Below, piece after piece: positions 6,847-13,134 of a stretch of 16,540 nt of DNA. The notes beneath the pieces were generated by a model. It was not told where the DNA came from. It ran no database searches and saw nothing but the letters and a program-made list of their open reading frames with translations. A program made the translations under genes and the position numbers. The first letter of the stretch is position 1; each line of letters opens with the position of its first letter. This DNA comes from DASXTS01 sp036505275 (GTDB lineage: Bacteria; Actinomycetota; Actinomycetes; Mycobacteriales; Pseudonocardiaceae), in the NCBI GenBank assembly GCA_036505275.1, contig DASXTS010000402.1:1-16540 (forward strand), read 5' to 3'.

Positions 6847-8570
6847 CAACGGTCACCGGCGGGTCGGCGCCCCGGTCGGCCCCTTCCACCTGGCCGGCCG
6901 GGACGCGGCCGCTGCCAGACTGGCCGCCCTCGGCGCAGCCGGAGCCCGGCGAGGGCTGGTCGCTGCGCCGCTGGGTGCTGGCGGTCGGCGCGGTCGTGGT
7001 GCTGTTCGCCACCACCGCCGTCGGGCTCGGCTCCTACGCGCTCACCCGGCTCGCCGACACCCGCGCGGTGGTGATCGGCCAGGTCCATCCGGCGCTGCGG
7101 GCCACCCAGGATCTGTTGACCGCCATGGTGGACCAGGAAAGCGCCGTGCGCGGCTACAGCCTCACCGGCCGCGACGAGTTCCTCACGCCGTATTTCGAGG
7201 GCATCCAGGCCGCCCAGCAGGCCGTCGACGAGCTGCGGCTGCTGGCTGACACCAGCCACGTCGGCGACCTCGCCGGCCAACTTGACGTCGTGCTCACCAG
7301 GGCACAGGACTGGCGCACCACGTTCGCCACTCCCACCATCGCGAAGATCAGGGAGACCGGCCGGCCGGCCAGCCCGGTGGACCCGGAGGTGGGCAAGGCC
7401 AAATTCGACGCCGTGCGGGCCGAACTGGCCACCATGCAGAAGGACCTGAACACCAGACAGGCCGACGCCACCACCCGGCTGACCGACGCCGCGGCGTTTC
7501 TGGGTGCGGTGTTCGTCGGCGTCGGGATCGGGCTGGCCGCGCTGGTGATCGCGGTCGCAGCCTGGCTGCGGTTCGCGGTCATCACGCCGCTGTCCCGGCT
7601 GGCCGGTGAGGTGCGGCTGGTGGTCTACGGAGACGCCCACCGTGAGGTGCGCGGCCGCGGCCCCCGCGAGGTGCTGGAGCTGGCCGGCGACATCGACGCC
7701 ATGCGCCGGCACATCCTGGCCGAGCTGGACGCCCTCGAGGTCGCGCACCGGCGGCTGGATGAGCAGACCAGGGATCTGGAGCGGTCCAACCGCGACCTGG
7801 AGCAATTCGCCTATGTGGCCAGCCATGACCTGCAGGAGCCGCTGCGCAAGGTGTCCAGCTTCTGCCAGCTGCTCAAACGCCGCTATGGCGGCCAGCTCGA
7901 CGAGCGGGCCGACTCCTACATTGCGTTCGCGGTCGACGGCGCGATCAGGATGCAGCGGCTGATCAATGACCTGCTTGCCTTTTCCAGGGTGGGATGGGTG
8001 ACCGGGCCGGTCGAGCGGGTGGACCTGAACGCCGTTGCCGCGGCCGCGCTCGCGCAGCTGGAGGCGGTGCGCGAGGATGCGAACGCGATGATCATCGTCG
8101 ACGGGCTGCCCACCGTGCGCGGCGATGCCACGCTGCTCACCCAGTTGCTGGCCAACCTCATCGGCAATGCGCTGAAGTTCCGCCGGCCTGGGGTTCGGCC
8201 CGAAGTCACGGTGACGGTGCGCCCGCACCATGAGGGGTGGGAATTCGCCGTCGCCGACAACGGCATCGGCGTGGAGCCGGAGTACGCCGACAAGGTGTTC
8301 GTCATCTTCCAGCGGCTGCACTCGCGGGAGGCCTATCCGGGCACGGGCATTGGCCTCGCAATGGCAAAGAAGATCGTGGAGTACCACGGCGGTCGGATCT
8401 GGCTCGACCGCGACCGCACCGACGGTGCCACCATCCGGTTCGTGCTCCCCGCGGACCTCCCGGCGGACCGGCCCGCGGACCTGCCCGCGCCGCCCGCCTC
8501 GCCCGCTCTGCCCGCCTCGCCCGCCCTGCCGCCCGACCGTCCCGCCGACGCCGAGGAGCCCCCGCGATGA
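6843..8570 (+). CDS. Membrane sensor histidine kinase with CHASE3 domain
   Basis: 575 residues from a TTG start that overlaps the previous stop in TTGA. Order: cytoplasmic N-terminus, TM1 (about 44-66), extracellular CHASE3 domain (about 75-210, with QVHPALRATQ and ESAVRGYSLTG), TM2 (about 219-241), HAMP/coiled coil (242-320), then HisKA and HATPase_c. The phospho-acceptor is His328 in ASHDLQEPLR, the form seen in Rcp1-partnered kinases. ATP-binding boxes: N (NLIGN, 438-442), G1 (DNGIG, 472-476), G2 (GTGIGLAM, 500-507). The last 35 residues are a Pro/Ala/Asp-rich low-complexity tail. It sits between two receiver proteins and probably phosphorylates one or both. The signal sensed by CHASE3 is unknown. 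Confidence 0.92.
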   Translation: MTTVTGGSAPRSAPSTWPAGTRPLPDWPPSAQPEPGEGWSLRRWVLAVGAVVVLFATTAVGLGSYALTRLADTRAVVIGQVHPALRATQDLLTAMVDQESAVRGYSLTGRDEFLTPYFEGIQAAQQAVDELRLLADTSHVGDLAGQLDVVLTRAQDWRTTFATPTIAKIRETGRPASPVDPEVGKAKFDAVRAELATMQKDLNTRQADATTRLTDAAAFLGAVFVGVGIGLAALVIAVAAWLRFAVITPLSRLAGEVRLVVYGDAHREVRGRGPREVLELAGDIDAMRRHILAELDALEVAHRRLDEQTRDLERSNRDLEQFAYVASHDLQEPLRKVSSFCQLLKRRYGGQLDERADSYIAFAVDGAIRMQRLINDLLAFSRVGWVTGPVERVDLNAVAAAALAQLEAVREDANAMIIVDGLPTVRGDATLLTQLLANLIGNALKFRRPGVRPEVTVTVRPHHEGWEFAVADNGIGVEPEYADKVFVIFQRLHSREAYPGTGIGLAMAKKIVEYHGGRIWLDRDRTDGATIRFVLPADLPADRPADLPAPPASPALPASPALPPDRPADAEEPPR

Positions 8571-9019
8571 CCCATCAAGAGGCACGCGTGATCAGCGTGC
8601 TGCTCATCGAGGACGACCCCGGCGACGTCCTGATGACCCGGGAGGCGTTCGAGGAGTTCCTCGACAACCGGCTCGAGGTGGTCAACGACGGCGCCGATGC
8701 GATCTCGTTTCTGCGTCGTGAGGAGCCATACCAGGAGGCGCAGCTGCCGGACCTCATCCTGCTCGACCTCAACCTGCCCCGCCGCGACGGCCGGGAAGTG
8801 CTCGCCGAGATCAAGGCCGACCCGGACCTGCGCCACATCCCGGTGGTCGTGCTCACCACGTCTGCCGCCGAGGAGGACATCCTGCGCAGCTACCAGCTGC
8901 ATGCCAACGCCTATGTCACCAAGCCGGTCGACTTCGACGCCTTCGTTCGGGTGATCCGTCAGATCGACCACTTCTTCGTCAGCGTGGTTCGGCTACCGGC
9001 CGGGAATTCTGGCCATTAG
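8567..9019 (+). CDS. Single-domain response regulator, Rcp1-like
   Basis: 150 residues containing only a receiver domain. Key residues: Glu15/Asp16/Asp17, phospho-acceptor Asp67 in LLDLNLPRRDG, Thr97/Thr98 and Lys119 in YVTKPVD. The end QIDHFFVSVVRLP is typical of the Rcp1 group, whose members act as stand-alone phosphate carriers for HDLQEPLR-type kinases. The ATG overlaps the kinase stop (ATGA) and has GAGGAG 8 nt upstream, so I reject the longer frame running from 8237. It has no output domain; it may pass phosphate on or compete with the phosphatase receiver for the kinase. Confidence 0.92.
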   Translation: MTHQEARVISVLLIEDDPGDVLMTREAFEEFLDNRLEVVNDGADAISFLRREEPYQEAQLPDLILLDLNLPRRDGREVLAEIKADPDLRHIPVVVLTTSAAEEDILRSYQLHANAYVTKPVDFDAFVRVIRQIDHFFVSVVRLPAGNSGH

Positions 9020-9046
9020 TGGGACACTAGGCCATTCGAGTGTTGC

Positions 9047-9058
9047 ATTCGTACGAAT
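9047..9058. promoter_or_regulatory. Perfect 12-bp palindrome, candidate TetR operator
   Basis: ATTCGTACGAAT lies in the 91-bp gap upstream of the tetR-like gene, 53 bp before its start. It is more A/T-rich than its surroundings. TetR repressors usually bind such palindromes next to their own gene, so autoregulation and control of the oxidase operon is the simple reading (inferred). Confidence 0.45.
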
Positions 9059-9110
9059 TGCGGACGCGGAGTAGTCATTTCCCGCACGGCGAGTCGACGG
9101 TGACACGCCG

Positions 9111-9776
9111 ATGGTCGACAATGGCCGAGTGACCGCCGAGCCGACGCCCAGCCGACCACGCGCAGTAATGCGCCGCGAGCCGGTGCAGCGACGCAGTGCA
9201 GCGAGGGTCGCCGCGATCCTCGATGCGTGCGCGGCGCTGCTCGACGAGTTCGACTACGACGAGCTGACCACGTCTAAGATCGCCGAACGGGCCGGCGTTC
9301 CGATCGGCTCGCTGTACCAGTACTTTCCGGACAAACGGGCGGTTGTGCAGGCGCTGACCATGCGCAATCTCGATGGATTCTCCGCCAACGTGGAGCGCAT
9401 CTTCACCGGCACGGTGCCGGCCGGCTGGCGGGATGCGATCGACCGGGTGATCGACGCCTACCTCCGGATGCTCGACGAGGTACCGGGCTTCGGCCGGATC
9501 CGGTTCGGCGACGTTGTCGACACCCACCTGCTCGACCCGGAGGACGACAACGATGCCGTGCTAGCGGCCAAGCTGTCGCAGTTGTTCGCCAAGAGCTACC
9601 AGGTGCCCGACTCCGGGGAGCTGCGGCTCGCGTTCTGGATGGTAGTCAAGGTGGCCGACGCGCTGATCAAGCTGGCGCTCCGGCTCTCCGCAGACCAGCG
9701 GGCGACCGCGCTGGTAACCACACGCGACCTGATCGGCCGGATCCTCGGCCGGCACATGGACAGCGGCCCAGCCTGA
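9111..9776 (+). CDS. TetR-family transcriptional regulator
   Basis: 221 residues. The N-terminal HTH (about 30-76) shows the family pattern, with ILDACAALL, LTTSKIAERAGVPIGSLYQ and YFPDKRAVV. The C-terminal part is the variable ligand/dimerisation region, here with a TetR_C-like LSADQRATAL segment near the end. Start choice is open: ATG 9111, GTG 9129 and ATG 9168 are all in frame and none has a strong Shine-Dalgarno; the HTH is complete with any of them. The stop is 2 bp from the oxidase ATG, so the two are co-transcribed and the regulator probably governs the oxidase. Ligand unknown. Confidence 0.9.
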   Translation: MVDNGRVTAEPTPSRPRAVMRREPVQRRSAARVAAILDACAALLDEFDYDELTTSKIAERAGVPIGSLYQYFPDKRAVVQALTMRNLDGFSANVERIFTGTVPAGWRDAIDRVIDAYLRMLDEVPGFGRIRFGDVVDTHLLDPEDDNDAVLAAKLSQLFAKSYQVPDSGELRLAFWMVVKVADALIKLALRLSADQRATALVTTRDLIGRILGRHMDSGPA

Positions 9777-9778
9777 CC

Positions 9779-11101
9779 ATGACGGACAGCTGGCGTAACT
9801 GGGCCGCGAACGCGACGTGCTCCCCGGCACGGGTGCTGCGGCCGACCACCGAGGAGCAGCTCGTCGACGCCGTGGTAGCGGCCGGTTCGGGTGACGCGGA
9901 GAGTGGCCCGGGGCTGAGGGTGGCCGGCGCCGGGCACAGCTTCACGCCCATCGCGTGCACCGACGGCACGCTGCTCGACCTGCGGAACTACCGAGCCCTG
10001 CTGGCCGCGGACACCGGCACCGGGCTGGTCACCGTGCAGGCCGGCATGCGGCTGTCCCGGCTGAATGCCGAGCTCGCCACCCTTGGGCTGGCCATGCCCA
10101 ACCTCGGCGACGTCGCCTACCAGACGGTGGCGGGCGCGATCTCGACCGGCACCCACGGCACCGGGGCCCGCCTGGGGAACTTGTCCACCGCGGTCGCCGG
10201 TCTGCGCCTGGTCGCAGCGGACGGCACCGTGATGTCCTGCTCGGCGGCGCCCGCGGAGAACCCCGAGCTCTTCGCCGCGGCCAGGGTCGGGCTCGGGGCG
10301 CTCGGCGTGATCTCCACCGTCACCCTGCAGACAGTGCCGGCGTTCACCCTGCACGCCGTCGAGGAGACCCGCCGGGTGGACGCGGTGCTCGCCGAGCTGG
10401 ACGCCCTGGTGGACGGCAACGACCACTTCGAGTTCAACTGGTTCCCCGGCACCGGGTACGCCATGACCAAACGGAACAACCGGGTGCCCGGGCCTGCGCG
10501 GCGGCGCGGTCGGGTGTCGGCGTTCATGAACGACATCATGCTGTCGAACGTGGTCTTCGGCACGGTGTGCCGGGCCGCGGTGCGCGTTCCGCCGGCTTCC
10601 GCCGTGCTGCGCGCGGTGGTGCCCAGGCTGGGCACCAGCTCGTACTCCGATGCGAGCCACCGGGTGTTCACCTCGCCTCGACTCGTGCGGTTCGTCGAGA
10701 TGGAGTACGCCATGCCGCGGGCGGCCTTCTCCGAGGTCTTCGAGCGGGTGCGCCGGGTGGCCGACCCCATCGCGGCCCGCGTCGTCTTCCCAGTGGAGTG
10801 TCGCTGGGTGGCCGCCGACGACATCCCGCTGTCCCCGTCGTCCGGCCGCGACACGGCATACGTCGCCGTGCACGTGGTGCGCGGCAACCCCTACGAGGAC
10901 TATTTCCGCGCTGTCGAACGCATCCTCGACTCCGTCGGCGGCCGGCCGCACTGGGGCAAGGTGCACTACCAGACCGCCGATGTGCTCGCCGGCCGGTATC
11001 CCCGCTGGTCGGAGTTCCGGGCGTCCCGCAAGCTCATGGACCCCGCCGGCCTCTTCAGCAACCCCCACCTGGACCGCGTCCTGGGTCCACCCCCCAGCTG
11101 A
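9779..11101 (+). CDS. FAD-linked oxidase, gulonolactone/arabinonolactone/alditol oxidase family
   Basis: 440 residues of the VAO fold: FAD-binding domain first, ALO-type cap domain second. AGAGHSFTPIACTDG places His53 where L-gulonolactone oxidase carries its covalent FAD. GAISTGTHGTG (119-129) is the flavin-binding loop. Glu340 and Arg342 in VECRW correspond to the catalytic Glu/Arg pair of alditol oxidase, and HWGKVH (391-396) is the C-terminal family signature. The enzyme should oxidise a sugar lactone or polyol with O2 (giving H2O2) or another acceptor. Which substrate it uses cannot be read from the sequence. It shares an operon with the TetR regulator 2 bp upstream. The start ATG follows directly after the TetR stop, consistent with translational coupling. 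Confidence 0.88.
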   Translation: MTDSWRNWAANATCSPARVLRPTTEEQLVDAVVAAGSGDAESGPGLRVAGAGHSFTPIACTDGTLLDLRNYRALLAADTGTGLVTVQAGMRLSRLNAELATLGLAMPNLGDVAYQTVAGAISTGTHGTGARLGNLSTAVAGLRLVAADGTVMSCSAAPAENPELFAAARVGLGALGVISTVTLQTVPAFTLHAVEETRRVDAVLAELDALVDGNDHFEFNWFPGTGYAMTKRNNRVPGPARRRGRVSAFMNDIMLSNVVFGTVCRAAVRVPPASAVLRAVVPRLGTSSYSDASHRVFTSPRLVRFVEMEYAMPRAAFSEVFERVRRVADPIAARVVFPVECRWVAADDIPLSPSSGRDTAYVAVHVVRGNPYEDYFRAVERILDSVGGRPHWGKVHYQTADVLAGRYPRWSEFRASRKLMDPAGLFSNPHLDRVLGPPPS

Positions 11102-11118
11102 TCCTCGAGCGTGTCGCC

Positions 11119-11228
11119 GTGTCCGCGTGTCCGCGCGTCCGGACACGCGTGTCCGCGTGTGCAGCCCCGCGTGTCCGCGCGTCCAGCCCCGCGTGTCCGC
11201 GTGTCCGGACACGCGTGTCCGCGTGTCT
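11119..11228. repeat. 22-bp tandem array I (5 units) with long palindromes
   Basis: Five head-to-tail 22-bp units start at 11119, 11141, 11163, 11185 and 11207. All share a CGTGTCCGCG core (bases 7-16 of the unit; the first unit is less regular at its left end). Units 2 and 5 begin GGACACGCGTGTCC, a 14-bp perfect palindrome; units 3 and 4 begin AGCCCC instead. At the junction of units 4 and 5 there is an 18-bp perfect palindrome, CGCGTGTCCGGACACGCG (11198-11215). A smaller hairpin, CGTGTC/GACACG, closes the array at 11222-11235, and GTGAG/CTCAC arms follow at 11235-11255. It begins 18 bp after the oxidase stop. It could act as a terminator, protein-binding array or VNTR; function unknown. Confidence 0.85.
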
Positions 11229-11272
11229 GGACACGTGAGTCGGGAATCTCCTCACAAGGGACCGGGCCGGAT

Positions 11273-11382
11273 CGACCGAAGCGCCCAAGACGGGCGACCG
11301 AAGCGACGGACACGGGCGACCGAAGCGGCGAACACGGGCGACCGAAGCGGCGAATACGGGCGACCGAAGCGGCGAACACGCT
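11273..11382. repeat. 22-bp tandem array II (5 units)
   Basis: Five contiguous 22-bp units start at 11273, 11295, 11317, 11339 and 11361. Each begins CGACCGAAGCG. Units 1-4 end in ACGGG and unit 5 in CGCT. Units 3, 4 and 5 are nearly identical (one difference between 3 and 4, and the last two bases in 5), while units 1 and 2 have drifted. The consensus is unrelated to array I, though the period is the same. The 22-bp period is not a multiple of three and all three frames show repeat artefacts, so it is not a protein repeat. There are no spacers, so it is not CRISPR. Confidence 0.9.
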
Positions 11383-11974
11383 GGGGGAGGTGGACGCGGC
11401 GCGGGGGTCAGAAGCATTCGGTGGCCAGGACGGTGGGTGGCCGGGGTCCGACGTCGGGGGCGAGGACGCCGAGCAGGGCGACGGCAGCGGGGCGCCGCAC
11501 ACCGGCACGCCGTCGGACAGCTCGACCACAAGCCCAACCAGCGCGGGGCCGGACGGCGTGAGCGCCCGCAGACCGCGCGGCAGGTCGTTCGGCGGCTGCA
11601 CCGCCGTCCGAACATAGGAGCCCACCAGAACGGCGGCGCCCACCCGGCAGCGACGGCGCCGTCGGGGCGCGCCAGGCGCCAGCCGTCGACCAGCCAGGGG
11701 CCGTCGACACCGTATCCGGGGTGAACGGCCGGCGCCGCGTTACCCGATCGCTGGTCGCTCGTTGGGTCGAACGGGACACCAGCGGCTCCCGGGGGAGTGG
11801 GAGGGGTCGTCCCCGGCGTTGGGCGGGCGCCGGGGACGGCTCGGCCGCACGGGAGCGGCACGCCGCTGGCGCACCGTCGGTCACACGGTGCACAATGACC
11901 ACGCGGGTCACTCTGGTCTGCCGTTCGGCGAGGAGTAGGGGAAGACGCCCTCGTCGAGAAGCGGAGGTCCGGCT
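11383..11974. other. 592-bp region without a confident gene
   Basis: This stretch separates array II from the DUF3145 gene. Several frames are open on both strands, but all are Arg/Pro/Ala-rich shadows or overlap the arrays. The minus strand carries short pieces with protein-like composition in three successive frames (see the pseudogene entry). Just before the right edge is GGAGG (11963-11967), the ribosome site of the next gene. I see no RNA gene or insertion sequence. The promoter of the DUF3145 operon must lie here, but I cannot place it. Confidence 0.5.
11408..11745 (-). pseudogene. Possible decayed gene split over three frames
   Basis: Read on the minus strand, three adjoining pieces look more protein-like than the surrounding shadows, each in a different frame. 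They are roughly 11745-11640 (phrases such as GYGVDGPWLVDGW), 11643-11490 (VGAAVLVGSYVRTAVQPPN, then GPALVGLVVELSDGVPV) and 11500-11408 (AAVALLGVLAPDV, ending ECF and a stop). Two frameshifts would join them into a small, hydrophobic protein. G/C at third positions is high in each piece, but the plus-strand frame over 11391-11617 shares the same third positions, so composition does not decide the matter. I do not recognise a family. It may simply be noncoding. Confidence 0.2.
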
Positions 11975-12466
11975 GTGAGTACCCGTGGCGTTGTGTACGT
12001 CCACTCGTCGCCGGCCGCGGTCTGTCCGCACGTCGAGTGGGCGATTTCGGGCACCCTCGGAACCCGGGTCAGCCTGCAGTGGACCGCGCAACCGGCCGCC
12101 GCGGGGCACTTGCGCGCCGAGTGCAGCTGGACCGGCCGGGTCGGTATCGGCGCCGCGCTGGTCGCCGCGCTGCGTGCGTGGCCGATGCTGCGCTTCGAGA
12201 TCACCGAAGAGCCCAGCCACGGGGTGGACGGCGAGCGGTTCTGCCATGTGCCGGGGCTGGGCCTGTGGCGGGCGCGGACCAGCGCCAACGGTGATGTCGT
12301 CGTCGGCGAGGACCAGTTGCGCGCGCTGGTGGCCGCCAGCCGCGGGCCGGAGGCGTTCGCCCACCAGGTGGACCAGCTGCTCGGCGCGGCCTGGGACGAC
12401 GCCCTGGAGCCGTACCGGCGGGCCGGCGATGGCGCGCCGGTGGCGTGGCTGCACCAGGTCGGCTGA
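11975..12466 (+). CDS. DUF3145 family protein
   Basis: 163 residues from a GTG preceded by GGAGG at 7-nt spacing. The opening STRGVVYVHSSPAAVCPHVEW, the phrase GTRVSLQWTAQPAA, then RAWPMLRFEITEEPS and ARTSANGDVVVGEDQLRALV match the DUF3145 family. This family is nearly universal in Actinobacteria and has no assigned biochemical function that I know of. The protein is soluble, without signal or membrane segment. In Streptomyces the family member also lies close to the fabD-fabH-acpP-fabF genes, and here it again lies within 2 kb of that operon, so the linkage may be functional. The next gene starts shortly downstream on the same strand. Confidence 0.92.
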   Translation: MSTRGVVYVHSSPAAVCPHVEWAISGTLGTRVSLQWTAQPAAAGHLRAECSWTGRVGIGAALVAALRAWPMLRFEITEEPSHGVDGERFCHVPGLGLWRARTSANGDVVVGEDQLRALVAASRGPEAFAHQVDQLLGAAWDDALEPYRRAGDGAPVAWLHQVG

Positions 12467-12521
12467 GCATCCGGCTGCCACCGTGCCAATCGCAAGTACG
12501 GGGCTGTGGCAACCTGAAGCG

Positions 12522-13115
12522 GTGAACGGCCGGCAGCCCATGTACCAGCGGGCCTGGGTGCTGCCGGTCCTCGCGGTGGTGGTGATCGGCGCTGGAGCGG
12601 TGGCCGGCCTCGGCATCCGCGAGCTGGCCAGCCGCTCCACGGCCACCGGCCCGAGCACGAGCGCGCCGAGCGTCACGACCACCGCCGGGGAACGGCCGGG
12701 GTCGGGCATCGTCGAGCTATCCCAGGACGCCGCGGCGCACCCTCAGGCCGATGCCGTCCGCGCGCTGCTGCAGCGGCACTTCGACGCCATCAACAACCGC
12801 GATTACGCCGCCTGGGCCAGCACCGTGGTCGGCCGGCGCAGCCGCGAGATGCCCGAGCCCAAGTGGCAGGCGGACTACTCCTCCACCAAGGACGGCAGCA
12901 TCCTGGTGCACCGCATCGAGCCGAGTCCGGACGGCACGATCGTGCTGCTCTCCTTCACCAGCACGCAGGACGCGGCAAAGGCGCCGGCCAGCCTGCCAGG
13001 CTCGACATGCACGAACTGGTGGGTCAGCTACCGGGTGGTCGAGGAGCGCGGGCAGCGGCGCATCGACGCCGGCGTCCGGCACACCACCCTCAATGCCAAC
13101 TGCGCGGCGGGCTGA
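12522..13115 (+). CDS. Membrane-anchored protein of unknown function, NTF2-like outer domain
   Basis: 197 residues from GTG 12522. A short N-terminus is followed by one hydrophobic helix (about 12-33, WVLPVLAVVVIGAGAVAGLGI), a Ser/Thr/Pro-rich linker (34-60) and a globular domain outside the membrane (about 65-197). The phrase LLQRHFDAINNRDYAAW resembles the first helix of NTF2/SnoaL-like domains, which makes that fold a guess rather than a finding. Two cysteines (STCTNWW and LNANCAAG) could form a disulfide. Start choice is weak: GTG 12483 and ATG 12540 are also in frame and none has a clear Shine-Dalgarno. The gene ends 19 bp from the convergent accD6 stop. It follows DUF3145, probably in one transcript. 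Confidence 0.75.
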   Translation: MNGRQPMYQRAWVLPVLAVVVIGAGAVAGLGIRELASRSTATGPSTSAPSVTTTAGERPGSGIVELSQDAAAHPQADAVRALLQRHFDAINNRDYAAWASTVVGRRSREMPEPKWQADYSSTKDGSILVHRIEPSPDGTIVLLSFTSTQDAAKAPASLPGSTCTNWWVSYRVVEERGQRRIDAGVRHTTLNANCAAG

Positions 13116-13134
13116 GGCAGCTACCAGCCCGTTG

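Noticed and set aside
6171..8585. 804-codon open frame on the minus strand
   Set aside because: It is antisense to the phosphatase and kinase genes, which have full domain motifs; high GC leaves antisense frames open.
9011..9036. GGCCATT direct repeat around the receiver stop as a transposon target duplication
   Set aside because: Only 12 bp lie between the copies, with no mobile element or terminal inverted repeats.
9596..11212. 538-codon minus-strand frame over the oxidase
   Set aside because: It is antisense to tetR and the oxidase and its start lies in tandem array I.
11119..11382. CRISPR array
   Set aside because: Units are contiguous, with no unique spacers, and no cas genes are nearby.
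11111..11617. 168-codon plus-strand gene through the arrays
   Set aside because: Its first half is translated tandem repeat and the rest is low-complexity; no ribosome site.
11721..11978. 85-codon Arg-rich plus-strand ORF overlapping the DUF3145 start
   Set aside because: No Shine-Dalgarno and no recognisable motif; the amino acid make-up is that of a GC-rich shadow frame.
11408..12709. Single 433-codon minus-strand gene
   Set aside because: Most of it is antisense to the clear DUF3145 gene; only its last part might belong to a decayed gene.
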